DNA of 64,000 nucleotides from Chitinophaga pinensis (GTDB taxonomy: Bacteria > Bacteroidota > Bacteroidia > NS11-12g > UBA955): the NCBI GenBank assembly GCA_945888525.1, contig CAMDAF010000001.1, positions 96,059 to 160,058 on the forward strand. Reading direction: 5' to 3'. Within the stretch, counting starts at the first letter, position 1. Each line of letters begins with the position of its first letter. The notes beneath the pieces are model-generated. The model saw only the letters and a program-made list of their open reading frames with translations, was not told the origin of the DNA and did not search any database. Below are positions 8,369 to 16,637 of the stretch, one piece after another. Position numbers and translations under genes: made by a program.

Positions 8369-10054
8369 TTATGCCAATTGGTTTTCTGCTAAGTCTAATA
8401 AATATTTTAACATGAGGTACAGCCCATTTGTAACCGTAGTCTTTTTATTGTTGTCTGTTGGGTTGCTTAAATAATCGTTCCATGCATTTGTCCAATAGAT
8501 GTCATTGTTTTGTCCAAATAACAAGGTGCTTTGCTTTAATCCCGTTTTTTGGGTTGAACTAATGTCCATTGCATATAGAAAGTCGATTGTTTCTTGAATT
8601 AAGATATTGGGGTTTGAAGGATCGGAGGTTTTTTTGGCAAACTCTATAACATCTGCTTGAAGTTTTTTACTGCCTTTGTAGGTGAATCCGTAGACAAGTG
8701 CTACGGTGTACTGAATGCGTTTGGGTAGGGTGTCCGAATTAAGCCATAGCTGATGGTATTGAGGTGTTTGGTAATAGGCTGGCCATCCTGAAACACTAGG
8801 AGGGTTGCCCAAAAACATTCCTGAAACAGCAGCGCCGGCCCAAATAGAATAATAGGCATCTTGTGTGTCCTCAGGTGTTAAATTTGGGAATTGTACATTA
8901 AATTGCTTGATGACACAACCTAATACATCCAGAGGGTTTTTTATGTAACATCCAATGTTTTTGCTGTCATAAAAATGTTCACTCTTGAGCAATGCAGTCA
9001 AAAGGGGTTTTAGTTCCCAGTTTGTTTTAAAGTCATTTGCAAGAGGGATAATAACATTGTTTTCAATATCTGCATCAATGACATAATAAATGAAATACCT
9101 GTAGAGTTTTCTAACCACATGCCTTGCTACTACATCACTTTTAGTGAAAATCATATTGATTAAATCGTCTGTTTCTGTTGCCCCTGCTGCACCTGTCTTT
9201 CCAGATATAACTGTGTTGTTGAAAAAGCTTGAAAATGTTTTGTTGGTTTGATCGTGCAACGCGTCAGAGAAAAAAGTGCTTAAACCCGCATTGTTAATGC
9301 GCCATCCAGTTAAAACTTTTGCAGCTGCTTTTACATCGTCTTCTGTGTATTGACTTTCTGGAAGTTTGCCAAGTGTAAACAACTCCATTAATTCCCTAGC
9401 ATAGTTTTCGTCTGGTGCCGTTTTGGTGTTGACATAACCATTAAGATAAATTAACATAGCCATGTCGACGGTTACACTTTTAACCATCGTCTTAAAATTA
9501 CCGAGGCAATTTTCCCTTAACATCTTATGATGTCGGTAGGCGATTATCGGCGATGAAACTTGCTCTACCTCTGTAGCAAAATGGTTGTGCATAAACACCG
9601 TCATTTTTTCTCGGATGTGCCTATCAGGATTCAGCACCTGTTTCATGCTCCAAGCATATAAAGATGCACGTCTTTTTGAAGTGAAATCATTGTTATCAGG
9701 GCCATTGACCCATGTTGCGCCAGATGCAATGTCAGGATCAATACTTGATTGCGTATTGTAACCATTAACAGGTGGACTTGGCTGAGCGCTTGGAATGTTT
9801 AATAGATAGTCAACCGCATCAGACATGCTCATTGATTTAAAAAAAGCGATGTCAGACCTGTCAAATCCAAATAAAGTTCGCCTCAACAAATGCTTAACTT
9901 GCGTTTCGCCCCATGCACCCGAATAATTCGCTATAGAACCAGTACCTAAATCTAAGTTATTGGGTTCAACCTGATTTTGAAATTGTTCAATATTTGCTTT
10001 TTTGACTGGTTCTTTTTCTACAAAAAGTTCAGAAATGAAATCTCTTCTTTGCAT
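8369..10054 (-). CDS. DUF1800 domain-containing protein
   Basis: A 561-aa member of the DUF1800 family, whose biochemical role is not known and which is usually encoded next to DUF1501. Family features visible are LLRRTLFGFDRSD near the N-terminus, HNHFAT, the DENYARELMELFTLG block and VVRKLYRYFI. No obvious cleavable signal or T9SS tail is present, unlike its partner. I place the start at ATG 10054 (MQRRDFISELF). The longer frame from TTG 10093 begins inside the -7 element TATTTTTG (10091-10098) and cannot be translated from that promoter. Confidence 0.88.
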   Translation of the reverse strand: MQRRDFISELFVEKEPVKKANIEQFQNQVEPNNLDLGTGSIANYSGAWGETQVKHLLRRTLFGFDRSDIAFFKSMSMSDAVDYLLNIPSAQPSPPVNGYNTQSSIDPDIASGATWVNGPDNNDFTSKRRASLYAWSMKQVLNPDRHIREKMTVFMHNHFATEVEQVSSPIIAYRHHKMLRENCLGNFKTMVKSVTVDMAMLIYLNGYVNTKTAPDENYARELMELFTLGKLPESQYTEDDVKAAAKVLTGWRINNAGLSTFFSDALHDQTNKTFSSFFNNTVISGKTGAAGATETDDLINMIFTKSDVVARHVVRKLYRYFIYYVIDADIENNVIIPLANDFKTNWELKPLLTALLKSEHFYDSKNIGCYIKNPLDVLGCVIKQFNVQFPNLTPEDTQDAYYSIWAGAAVSGMFLGNPPSVSGWPAYYQTPQYHQLWLNSDTLPKRIQYTVALVYGFTYKGSKKLQADVIEFAKKTSDPSNPNILIQETIDFLYAMDISSTQKTGLKQSTLLFGQNNDIYWTNAWNDYLSNPTDNNKKTTVTNGLYLMLKYLLDLAENQLA

Positions 10055-10707
10055 AAAATAATGGAAGTTTAATTTTGGCTTTTGATGAATCAAAAATAAA
10101 GATTTTTATTTAAATTAGCATGTATTGCCTAAAAAATACAAGAACTTTTTTAAGTTTTTGAATTCATATTTTTTTTAAATCTTTTTAAATGAGATTGTTG
10201 AATCTGATTTTTTTTTCGGAGAAGTCAATAGTTGCCACCGAATTATTTTTCATCGTGCTTTTTAAGTTAGCTAAAAGTTAATTCATGTTCACATTGCAAA
10301 TTTGATTTTTTCTATATTTCGCGGCGTTTTATTTGTTTTCAACAGCAGATTTTTAAAGTGTTCTGATTTTTACGCAAGTTGCTCTCTTTTTTCAAAATTG
10401 TGCACACCTAGCATCTTTGTGCCTAGTTCCTCTGAGTCATTTCCAATATCAGTTTTGTTTTTATAAAAAACTTGTATGTTAAAGCCAAAGTAGAGCTCTC
10501 TATTGTCTTTTGTGTTTTGCTTCATTGTCTACTTGTTGATAACGCAAATGAAACTTTAAGGGTCTAATTAATATTTTTGTACCAATCTATTGCTTTTGTT
10601 CTGAGGTGGTATGTTTGATTTTAGCCCAGTATTGACAAATACTGAAATTATTTGACAACCTTTTAGCATTCTCAATTGGTGCATATAAAAAATAAAGTTA
10701 AGACGAC
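10055..10707. other. Long A/T-rich intergenic region
   Basis: About 650 bases between the divergent DUF1800 and MBL-fold genes without a credible ORF. It contains the DUF1800 promoter and plus-strand -7-like elements TATTTTTG (10572-10579) and TATGTTTG (10610-10617) ahead of the MBL gene. A roughly ten-base degenerate pattern (10409-10440, CCTAGCATCT/TTGTGCCTAG/TTCCTCTGAG) is also present. No hairpin terminator was seen. Confidence 0.5.
10091..10098 (-). promoter_or_regulatory. -7 element of the DUF1800-DUF1501 operon
   Basis: TATTTTTG on the minus strand, giving a leader of about 30 nt to ATG 10054. Its TTG is the false start of the longer frame. Confidence 0.55.
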
Positions 10708-12120
10708 ATGAATATCACATTTTGGGGAGCAGCCAGACAAGTCACAGGAAGTATGCATTTGCTGACTTTAAAGTCGGGATATAATATTTTAATTGACTGT
10801 GGTCTTGATTATGAAAATCGAGATGATTTTGATGCCAATAACAGAAATTTTCCTTTTTTGCCAGAAGAAATTGATCTCGTTATCTTAACACATTCGCACA
10901 TTGACCATTCCGGCAATTTGCCCAATTTGGTGCGTCAAGGCTATAGTGGGCAAATATTATGCTCTGAGGCAAGCGTTGAATTGACGCAAAATCTATTGCT
11001 CGATTCATTAAATGTTCAACAAATACAGAGTCAGAAAAAACATAGAAACAAAAAGAATTCTAAAAGACCTGTTAGACAAAGTAAAGCTGAGCAAGTCGCA
11101 ACATTGTACAACAGAATTCATGTTACCCAAACCCATGATGCAATGGTGGGAATTGATTTTTATAAACCATTTAAGGTGAGCGATGAATTGACCATTGAAC
11201 TGTTTGAGGCTGGTCATATTTTAGGTGCAGCTTCTGTCAAAGCAACGGTTAATGAGGATGGTGTGATTAAAGTCATTGGTTTTACAGGAGATTTAGGCAA
11301 CTATAATTCAAAATTAGTAAAAGACCCTGTACCAATGCCGGGCCTAGATTATTTAGTAAGTGAGAGTACTTATGGTGCTCGATTGCATAGCCATTCTGGC
11401 GATGCCAGTTCGGTCTTGCTTGAATATGTCAACAATACTTGTGTAAAGTATAAGGGTAAATTGGTTATTCCTGCCTTCAGCGTAGGACGAACACAGTCAA
11501 TTCTGTTTGCATTTAATGAATTATATGTTAAAGGTTTGTTGCCAAACGTGAAAGTTTTTACAGACAGTCCTTTGGCCATCAAAACAACTAAAATGTATGC
11601 CGCGCATATTTCTGGTTTGAATGATGAAGCAAAAGAATTTTACAATACCCATGGCAATTTATTTTCCTTTCCAGAATTATACACCATCGAAAACAACAAC
11701 GACAGCAAAATGATTTCGATGATGCCTGAGCCTGTCGTGATTATATCCGCAGCGGGAATGGTCGAAGGTGGCAGAATTCAAGAACATGTTAGAAATAACA
11801 TAGGCGATGCATACAGCACCATTTTAATTGCAGGGTATTGTGCAGAAGGTACTTTAGGGGCTGAATTGTTAAAAGGTAGACCAACTGTAATGATAAGTAA
11901 ACGTGTTAAACAGGTCTATGCTAAGGTTGCAAGAACAGATGTTTTTAGCGCACATCCCGACCGTGAAGGTTTGTTAAAGTACTTTGCCAATTCGCAAGTC
12001 GACAAATTGAAAAAATTATTTTTAGTCCATGGTGATTTGGAGAGTATGGAAGGCCTGAAAGCATACATTAAGTCAAACAATGTTGAACTGCCTATCCAAG
12101 GGGAGACGTTTGAACTTTAA
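10708..12120 (+). CDS. Beta-CASP metallo-beta-lactamase-fold RNA nuclease-like protein
   Basis: A 470-aa protein of the Ysh1/CPSF-73 class: a metallo-beta-lactamase fold with a beta-CASP insertion, predicted to be a cytoplasmic RNase. It has the metal-binding THSHIDHSG motif near residue 63, downstream GHILGA and FTGDLG, the beta-CASP block IPAFSVGRTQSI and SAAGMVEGGR, and FSAHPDREGL plus LVHGD at the C-terminus. A Lys/Arg-rich insertion (QKKHRNKKNSKRPVRQSK) near residues 111-128 may bind RNA. The start ATG precedes the conserved MNITFWGAARQVTGS. Confidence 0.92.
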   Translation: MNITFWGAARQVTGSMHLLTLKSGYNILIDCGLDYENRDDFDANNRNFPFLPEEIDLVILTHSHIDHSGNLPNLVRQGYSGQILCSEASVELTQNLLLDSLNVQQIQSQKKHRNKKNSKRPVRQSKAEQVATLYNRIHVTQTHDAMVGIDFYKPFKVSDELTIELFEAGHILGAASVKATVNEDGVIKVIGFTGDLGNYNSKLVKDPVPMPGLDYLVSESTYGARLHSHSGDASSVLLEYVNNTCVKYKGKLVIPAFSVGRTQSILFAFNELYVKGLLPNVKVFTDSPLAIKTTKMYAAHISGLNDEAKEFYNTHGNLFSFPELYTIENNNDSKMISMMPEPVVIISAAGMVEGGRIQEHVRNNIGDAYSTILIAGYCAEGTLGAELLKGRPTVMISKRVKQVYAKVARTDVFSAHPDREGLLKYFANSQVDKLKKLFLVHGDLESMEGLKAYIKSNNVELPIQGETFEL

Positions 12121-12172
12121 AGACTTTGTCATTTAGTTTTTTTTATTCAACGGTTTGGATTTTAAAAAAATC

Positions 12173-12502
12173 TTACAATAATTCCTTTTCTGGATCCCAA
12201 AACAATTGATCAAAATTTACAACTTGATCATTTTTGATTTCAATGCCTTCATTTTCCAATAATTCTTGCATGGTATTGCCCCTAAAATGCATTTTTCCTG
12301 TCAATAGGCCATTTCGATTGAGTACCCTATGCGCCGGAATCCTATCTTCAAGCCCATGTGAGGCATTCATTGCCCAACCAACCATTCTGCTGGATGACTT
12401 TGTCCCTAAGTAGGCAGCAACAGCTCCATAGCTAGTAACACGGCCATAAGGGATGAGTTTTACCACCTCAAATACACTGTTGAAAAAGTTTTGTTTTGTC
12501 AT
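12173..12502 (-). CDS. Alkyltransferase-like protein (ATL) lacking the acceptor cysteine
   Basis: A 109-aa homologue of the O6-alkylguanine-DNA alkyltransferase C-terminal domain. Seen: the DNA-binding helix YGRVTSYGAVAAYLG, the arginine finger (Arg39 in SSRMVGWAM) and the active-site block PAHRV at residues 56-60. The alkyl-accepting Cys of PCHRV is Ala57. By analogy with characterised ATLs (often Trp at this site), it should bind and flag O6-alkylguanine for nucleotide excision repair instead of repairing it directly. It is a single gene, convergent with the beta-CASP gene. Confidence 0.9.
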   Translation of the reverse strand: MTKQNFFNSVFEVVKLIPYGRVTSYGAVAAYLGTKSSSRMVGWAMNASHGLEDRIPAHRVLNRNGLLTGKMHFRGNTMQELLENEGIEIKNDQVVNFDQLFWDPEKELL

Positions 12503-12560
12503 ATTTATGTCAGCAAACTATTTTGGCAAAATTATTGTCTATAGTCTAAATAAAGAATAA

Positions 12561-12568
12561 TAAATTTG
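12561..12568 (+). promoter_or_regulatory. -7 element of the thioredoxin-fold gene
   Basis: TAAATTTG followed by CA. ATG 12581 lies 12 nt downstream. The TTG within this element is an upstream in-frame pseudo-start. Confidence 0.6.
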
Positions 12569-12580
12569 CAATTGTATAAA

Positions 12581-14242
12581 ATGAATAAATCGAACTTATT
12601 ACCACGTCTCCTTTTTCTTGCCCTTAGTATCGGAATTTTTTTCCAAGCTTCAGCACAGAAACCTGAAAAGAAAGCAGATCAAAAATCTGCTAAGAAAACA
12701 GATCAGAAACAAGCAGAAACAACAACAAAAGAGACTGCAACTGTATCAACACCTGCAGTCAAAAAATTTGATGCCTCTCAAGTCGGAAGAGATAAAGGAA
12801 GTTATGCCATTAAAGTCAAATTAAAAGGTTTTAAAAATGCACCTATTTACTTAGCGGACAATTTTGGCGACAAACAATACCTAAGAGATACCTGTATGTT
12901 GGACGCAAATGGTGTTGGAACTTTTGAAGGAAACCTGAAACTTCAAAGGGGCATGTATATGATTGTTTTTCCTCAAATGCAGGCCTTTTATGAGTTGCCA
13001 ATTACAGCCGACCAAGAATTTTATTTCGAAGCCGATACCAATGCAGACGAAACAACAGTGAAAGTTACCGGTTCAGTTGAAAATGAAGCCTTTGTAGAAT
13101 ATCAACGCATAAGAGCCATCAACGGTAAAAACCGTTATTACCTTGACCAAGATATGAAAAATGCCAAATTGGCAAACAATGATACCTTGTACATGCGTTT
13201 AAAAACCCAAAGAGATTCTTTAGATGCTCAAGACATCCGTTTTAGAGAATCTTTTGTCTCAAAAAATTCAAGCCATTTTGTGACTAAATTATTTAAAGCT
13301 TTTCAATCAATAAAAATTCCTCAAAACCCGAATCCATTAGATTCAATGTTTGATTACCGTTATTTCCGCGACCATTACTGGGACAATGTCGATTTTAATG
13401 AATCTGGATTAATTCGGGCTCCTCAAGGTTTATTGGCAGCCAAATTAAATGAATACATTGACAAGGTTTCCTTTCAAGATCCTGATAGTTTGGTCAATGC
13501 GGTTGATATTGCCATAGGCAAAACCGTTCCGTTTACAGAAACTCAAAAATATTTTGTTCAATATCTAACCAACAAATTCCAAGATAGAAAAATAATGTGT
13601 CAAGACAACGTAACCATACATTTGATCGATAAGTACTATTGTCAAAATGAAGCATGGTGGTATGATGACACCGCTGGAAAAAGAAAAATGTGTGAAGAAG
13701 CTAAAAAAGCGCTTCCAACTTTGTGCGGAAAAACAACACCAGATTTAAATATGGCAGATACAGCAGGTAAAATGCACCGTCTGTATGAAAATTTAGGACG
13801 CTACACCATATTGTTCTTCTATGACCCAACTTGCGGACATTGCAAAGAAGTAATTCCTGTGGTTAACCGTGTTTTCCTGGAGCATAAGAAAAATGGCATT
13901 AAGGTTTATGCTGTTTCAACTGAAAATCAATACGACGAATGGCGCAAAATGATGCGCAGTAGACCTGAATTGCAAGGTTGGATAAATGTTTGTAGAGTCG
14001 ATAGATATGCTCCTTGGCCTTATTACAAACAAGATTATAATATTGTCGCTAACCCAACCATGTTTATTCTCGACGAAAACGGTAGAATTATTGGAAAGAA
14101 AATACATGAGGACCAATTAGAGTTCTTTATAGAATCTCTTTTGTTCGAAAAGGGTATCATTTCAACAAAACCAACGCCTCCGCTTGAAAAGAAAGAAGAA
14201 AAAGCAGAGGGTTCTGCAAGCGAATTACCTAATACTTATTAA
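12581..14242 (+). CDS. Exported thioredoxin-fold (TlpA/redoxin-type) protein
   Basis: A 553-aa protein with a signal peptide (MNKSNLLPRLLFLALSIG...ASAQ) and a ~45-residue Lys/Thr/Gln-rich linker. A DUF4369-like beta domain follows (~70-170), then a helical segment, then a C-terminal thioredoxin-like domain with the redox motif CGHC (FYDPTCGHCKEV). Probably a periplasmic thiol-disulfide oxidoreductase; the substrate is unknown. It resembles the DUF4369/DUF5106-redoxin proteins common in Bacteroidota. ATG 12581 is chosen because the longer frame starts inside the -7 element. It is followed by a strong terminator. Confidence 0.88.
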   Translation: MNKSNLLPRLLFLALSIGIFFQASAQKPEKKADQKSAKKTDQKQAETTTKETATVSTPAVKKFDASQVGRDKGSYAIKVKLKGFKNAPIYLADNFGDKQYLRDTCMLDANGVGTFEGNLKLQRGMYMIVFPQMQAFYELPITADQEFYFEADTNADETTVKVTGSVENEAFVEYQRIRAINGKNRYYLDQDMKNAKLANNDTLYMRLKTQRDSLDAQDIRFRESFVSKNSSHFVTKLFKAFQSIKIPQNPNPLDSMFDYRYFRDHYWDNVDFNESGLIRAPQGLLAAKLNEYIDKVSFQDPDSLVNAVDIAIGKTVPFTETQKYFVQYLTNKFQDRKIMCQDNVTIHLIDKYYCQNEAWWYDDTAGKRKMCEEAKKALPTLCGKTTPDLNMADTAGKMHRLYENLGRYTILFFYDPTCGHCKEVIPVVNRVFLEHKKNGIKVYAVSTENQYDEWRKMMRSRPELQGWINVCRVDRYAPWPYYKQDYNIVANPTMFILDENGRIIGKKIHEDQLEFFIESLLFEKGIISTKPTPPLEKKEEKAEGSASELPNTY

Positions 14243-14260
14243 TAGTTAAAATTGTATTAA

Positions 14261-14294
14261 AGGCTGCACTTTATAAAGTTGCGGCCTTTTTTAT
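14261..14294 (+). terminator. Terminator after the thioredoxin-fold gene
   Basis: A long hairpin (GGCTGC...GCGGCC with inner ACTTTATAAAGT) is followed by a T run. It may also serve the convergent gene ending at 14291. Confidence 0.75.
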
Positions 14295-14938
14295 TTCTTT
14301 TTTATTAGTGCTTTGCTGCGGTTAAAAATTTCACCATAGCGCAGAGATAAACCAAAAGTATAGTAAGATCCGGAGAAACCCTTTGACACCAAAGATACCC
14401 TTGTTCCCATCCCGGCTCCAAGCCACAACCACCAAGTAAGTTTGTAATTAGCCCAAAAACCGATTTCTGCAGGCATTACAAACAGCGATTTTTTACTAAT
14501 GTCTTGCACGCTATTTCTTTGTTTAATACTTCCACCACCAATCCCAACGGCAAATGGAATTGAAAAACGCCACCTTTTTGAATTGTGAAAATAATATTCA
14601 CAACCAAAATTTATATAAGTCAATTTATAGGCTTGCCATATTGTATTTGAATCCGTTTTTTTTGCTCCTGCACTTGGATTACTAATGATGTTTTCTTTGT
14701 TGTATGCATTGTAAAAACCTAAAAACAAATTGGTTCTTTGATTAAACAAATAACCAGCTTGTAATCCGAATAACTTAATTGGCACATCTCTGACAATGCT
14801 GTTTTTTCCATCCAAACTGACAAATGCACTTTTTTCACCCCTTAAATCTGTTCGAATATTGCTGTACATATTCTTAAGCTGACCAATACATAAGTTGGAT
14901 GTTATGAAACAGATAAATAAAATTAATGACCTCAACAT
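14291..14938 (-). CDS. Hypothetical exported, probably outer-membrane beta-barrel protein
   Basis: A 215-aa protein starting with a signal peptide (MLRSLILFICFITSNLCIGQ). The rest has alternating aromatic/hydrophobic strands (LFGLQAGYLF, LTYINFGCEYYF, FSIPFAVGIGGG, YYTFGLSLRYG), suggesting a small beta-barrel. No family recognised. The open frame extends upstream to 15067, but the signal peptide begins at ATG 14938. The consensus -7 element at 14944-14951 leaves only 5 nt before that ATG, so the mRNA is probably leaderless. It is divergent from pnuC. Confidence 0.75.
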   Translation of the reverse strand: MLRSLILFICFITSNLCIGQLKNMYSNIRTDLRGEKSAFVSLDGKNSIVRDVPIKLFGLQAGYLFNQRTNLFLGFYNAYNKENIISNPSAGAKKTDSNTIWQAYKLTYINFGCEYYFHNSKRWRFSIPFAVGIGGGSIKQRNSVQDISKKSLFVMPAEIGFWANYKLTWWLWLGAGMGTRVSLVSKGFSGSYYTFGLSLRYGEIFNRSKALIKKK

Positions 14939-14943
14939 TGGTG

Positions 14944-14951
14944 CAAAAATA
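14944..14951 (-). promoter_or_regulatory. -7 element giving a leaderless mRNA
   Basis: TATTTTTG followed by CA on the minus strand, 5 nt before ATG 14938. The predicted transcription start coincides with the start codon. Confidence 0.6.
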
Positions 14952-14977
14952 ATCTTAAATTTATCGAACAAGACAAG

Positions 14978-14985
14978 CATCTTTG
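14978..14985 (+). promoter_or_regulatory. Probable -7 element of pnuC
   Basis: CATCTTTG, one mismatch from TAnnTTTG, followed by CC. It lies 6 nt before ATG 14992 and about 27 nt from the divergent -7 element. Confidence 0.4.
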
Positions 14986-14991
14986 CCACAG

Positions 14992-15567
14992 ATGTTGCAT
15001 TTATTGGAAATTGCCTCAGTAGCACTTTTGTTTTTTTATATGTTTTTTGCCTATAAGCGTCATGCAAACGCTTGGTTGTTTGGTATATTAGGCTCAGTTT
15101 TTAGTGCAATCTTATTTTATAAAAAAGGGTTTTACGGCAGCATGTTTCTGAATATAATCTATGCTTTTCAAGGTGTGTTTGGGTATTTTGAATGGAAATG
15201 GAAATCACCCAACTCAAAACCATCCTATCAATTTAGGTTCAAAGTGCATTTTTTGATTGTCTTTGCCTCAATGCTACTTGCCTTAGTCGTAATCAAATCA
15301 TTTGTGCTTTTAAACTACGTTGAGTTTAAGTATTTAGATATATTTTTAGCCTTCTTAAGCATCGTTGCAACCTATTTGGAAATCAAAAAGGACATTGCAT
15401 GCTGGTGGTATTGGATTGTTTGCAATGTTGCGTACTCGATTTTATATTTGAATCTAAATACCCCAGAGTCGCCGCTCTATTTTTATTCCTTTTTGATGCT
15501 TGCTTTGGGTTTGTTTTCGTGGTTTGCCCTAAAAGAATGGACTAAAAACCTACAAACTGAGGATTAA
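14992..15567 (+). CDS. pnuC: PnuC-type nicotinamide riboside / vitamin transporter
   Basis: Inner-membrane facilitator of 191 aa with about seven hydrophobic segments. The recognisable PnuC pattern is NAWLFGILGSVFSAILFY, then NIIYAFQGVFGYFEWKW, then KKDIACWWYWIVCNVAYSIL near the C-terminus. The usual substrate is nicotinamide riboside, although homologues carry other vitamins, so specificity is inferred. No riboswitch is visible upstream. The start is ATG 14992; the TTG three codons earlier belongs to a -7-like element. Its 3' end overlaps the convergent LysE gene by 18 bp. Confidence 0.88.
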   Translation: MLHLLEIASVALLFFYMFFAYKRHANAWLFGILGSVFSAILFYKKGFYGSMFLNIIYAFQGVFGYFEWKWKSPNSKPSYQFRFKVHFLIVFASMLLALVVIKSFVLLNYVEFKYLDIFLAFLSIVATYLEIKKDIACWWYWIVCNVAYSILYLNLNTPESPLYFYSFLMLALGLFSWFALKEWTKNLQTED

Positions 15568-16170
15568 TTTTATTCCAACCCCTATAAAAACCAACCCAGA
15601 TGCTTGATTAATTCTTTGAACAAGCTTGTCCGTCATCTGTTTTTTAAGTAAGGATGCAAAATAGGCTATGGCAATTTCAACCATAAAAATACTAAATAAA
15701 CAAGCGGTAAAATAGATGATTTGATCATTGATTTGATAATGGAACTTAATTTTCAAAAGGGAACTGATTGCAAGCCAGCTAAAGAAGTTAACTGGATTGA
15801 GTATGTTTAATAAAAAACCATTTCCTATGTAATAGACAGCACTCTTACTCGAGGATTTGAAGTCTTTGCCGGCGTCTGTTTTTGGCTTTGCCCTTACAAA
15901 CATAGCTAAGCCCATTAGCAACAATACCGATCCACCAACAATAGAAATTGTATGTTGATTGCTTTCTAAAAAATTGGCAAATTCGGTACTCAATATTGCT
16001 AGCGTAATAAATATTATATCACAAAGTATTACTCCAATGGCGATATACACGCCCGTTTTGAAACCTGAACTGAGACTGTTTTTTATTAAAGAAAAGAATA
16101 CTGTACCCAGCATAATGCTAAGTATAGCACCAGTTAGTAGGCCTTGCAGTATGCAATTTATTACATGCAT
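15550..16170 (-). CDS. LysE/RhtB-family amino-acid exporter
   Basis: A 206-aa inner-membrane protein with six hydrophobic segments and the family N-terminus (LQGLLTGAILSIMLGTVFFSLIK). The conserved GSVLLLMGLAMFV follows, then NPVNFFSWLAI in the middle, and a glycine-containing last helix (ASGLVFIGVGIKLIL). It likely exports a small amino acid or related metabolite; the substrate cannot be told from sequence. It is a single minus-strand gene overlapping the pnuC 3' end. Confidence 0.85.
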   Translation of the reverse strand: MHVINCILQGLLTGAILSIMLGTVFFSLIKNSLSSGFKTGVYIAIGVILCDIIFITLAILSTEFANFLESNQHTISIVGGSVLLLMGLAMFVRAKPKTDAGKDFKSSSKSAVYYIGNGFLLNILNPVNFFSWLAISSLLKIKFHYQINDQIIYFTACLFSIFMVEIAIAYFASLLKKQMTDKLVQRINQASGLVFIGVGIKLILSL

Positions 16171-16234
16171 TTGAATGAAATTTTAATGGTTAAAAAAAAT
16201 ATAAAATTAAAATAATAATAAGGATTGCAAATTA

Positions 16235-16242
16235 TAACTTTG
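16235..16242 (+). promoter_or_regulatory. -7 element of the rbfA operon
   Basis: TAACTTTG followed by CA, 12 nt before ATG 16255. Confidence 0.6.
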
Positions 16243-16254
16243 CAGTGGATTTAT

Positions 16255-16629
16255 ATGAGTACAAGGACAGAAAAGTTCAATAAAGAAATGCAAAGAGAAC
16301 TGGGTGTTATCTTTCAAAGTAAAACACACGATTGGTTCGAAGGTGCATTTATCACTGTGACAGAGGTAAGTTCTAGTCCTGACTTAAGCTATGTCAAAGC
16401 ATATCTTAGTATTTTTAATGTTAAAAGTAAGCAGAAAGCTATGGAATTAGTGAATTTGTACAACAAGCAAATCCGAAAAATATTAGCCGGAAAAATAAAA
16501 AATTCAGTTAGAATTATACCGGAATTACATTTCTTAGAAGACAACAGCTTAGAAAATGCACTTAAATTTGATAAATTGTTTGATCAATTAAGGGAGGAAA
16601 GATCGACGAGAGAAGAAAATAAGGACTAA
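16255..16629 (+). CDS. rbfA: Ribosome-binding factor A
   Basis: A 124-aa KH-like 30S maturation factor that binds near the 5' end of 16S rRNA. Seen: the start TRTEKFNKEMQRELGVIFQ, the strand VTEVSSSPDLSYVKAYLSIF and the C-terminal RIIPELHFLEDNSLENALK with the family's DxS pattern. ATG 16255 is chosen because the -7 element lies inside the longer frame from TTG 16225. It is first of three genes (rbfA, methyltransferase, permease) separated by 8 and -1 nt. Confidence 0.93.
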   Translation: MSTRTEKFNKEMQRELGVIFQSKTHDWFEGAFITVTEVSSSPDLSYVKAYLSIFNVKSKQKAMELVNLYNKQIRKILAGKIKNSVRIIPELHFLEDNSLENALKFDKLFDQLREERSTREENKD

Positions 16630-16637
16630 TAAAATTC

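Noticed and set aside
10055..10093. N-terminal extension of the DUF1800 protein from TTG 10093
   Set aside because: The TTG is part of the -7 element TATTTTTG, upstream of any transcript from it.
14939..15067. 43-residue N-terminal extension of the barrel-like protein
   Set aside because: It would bury the signal peptide, overlap pnuC and cross the -7 element at 14944-14951.
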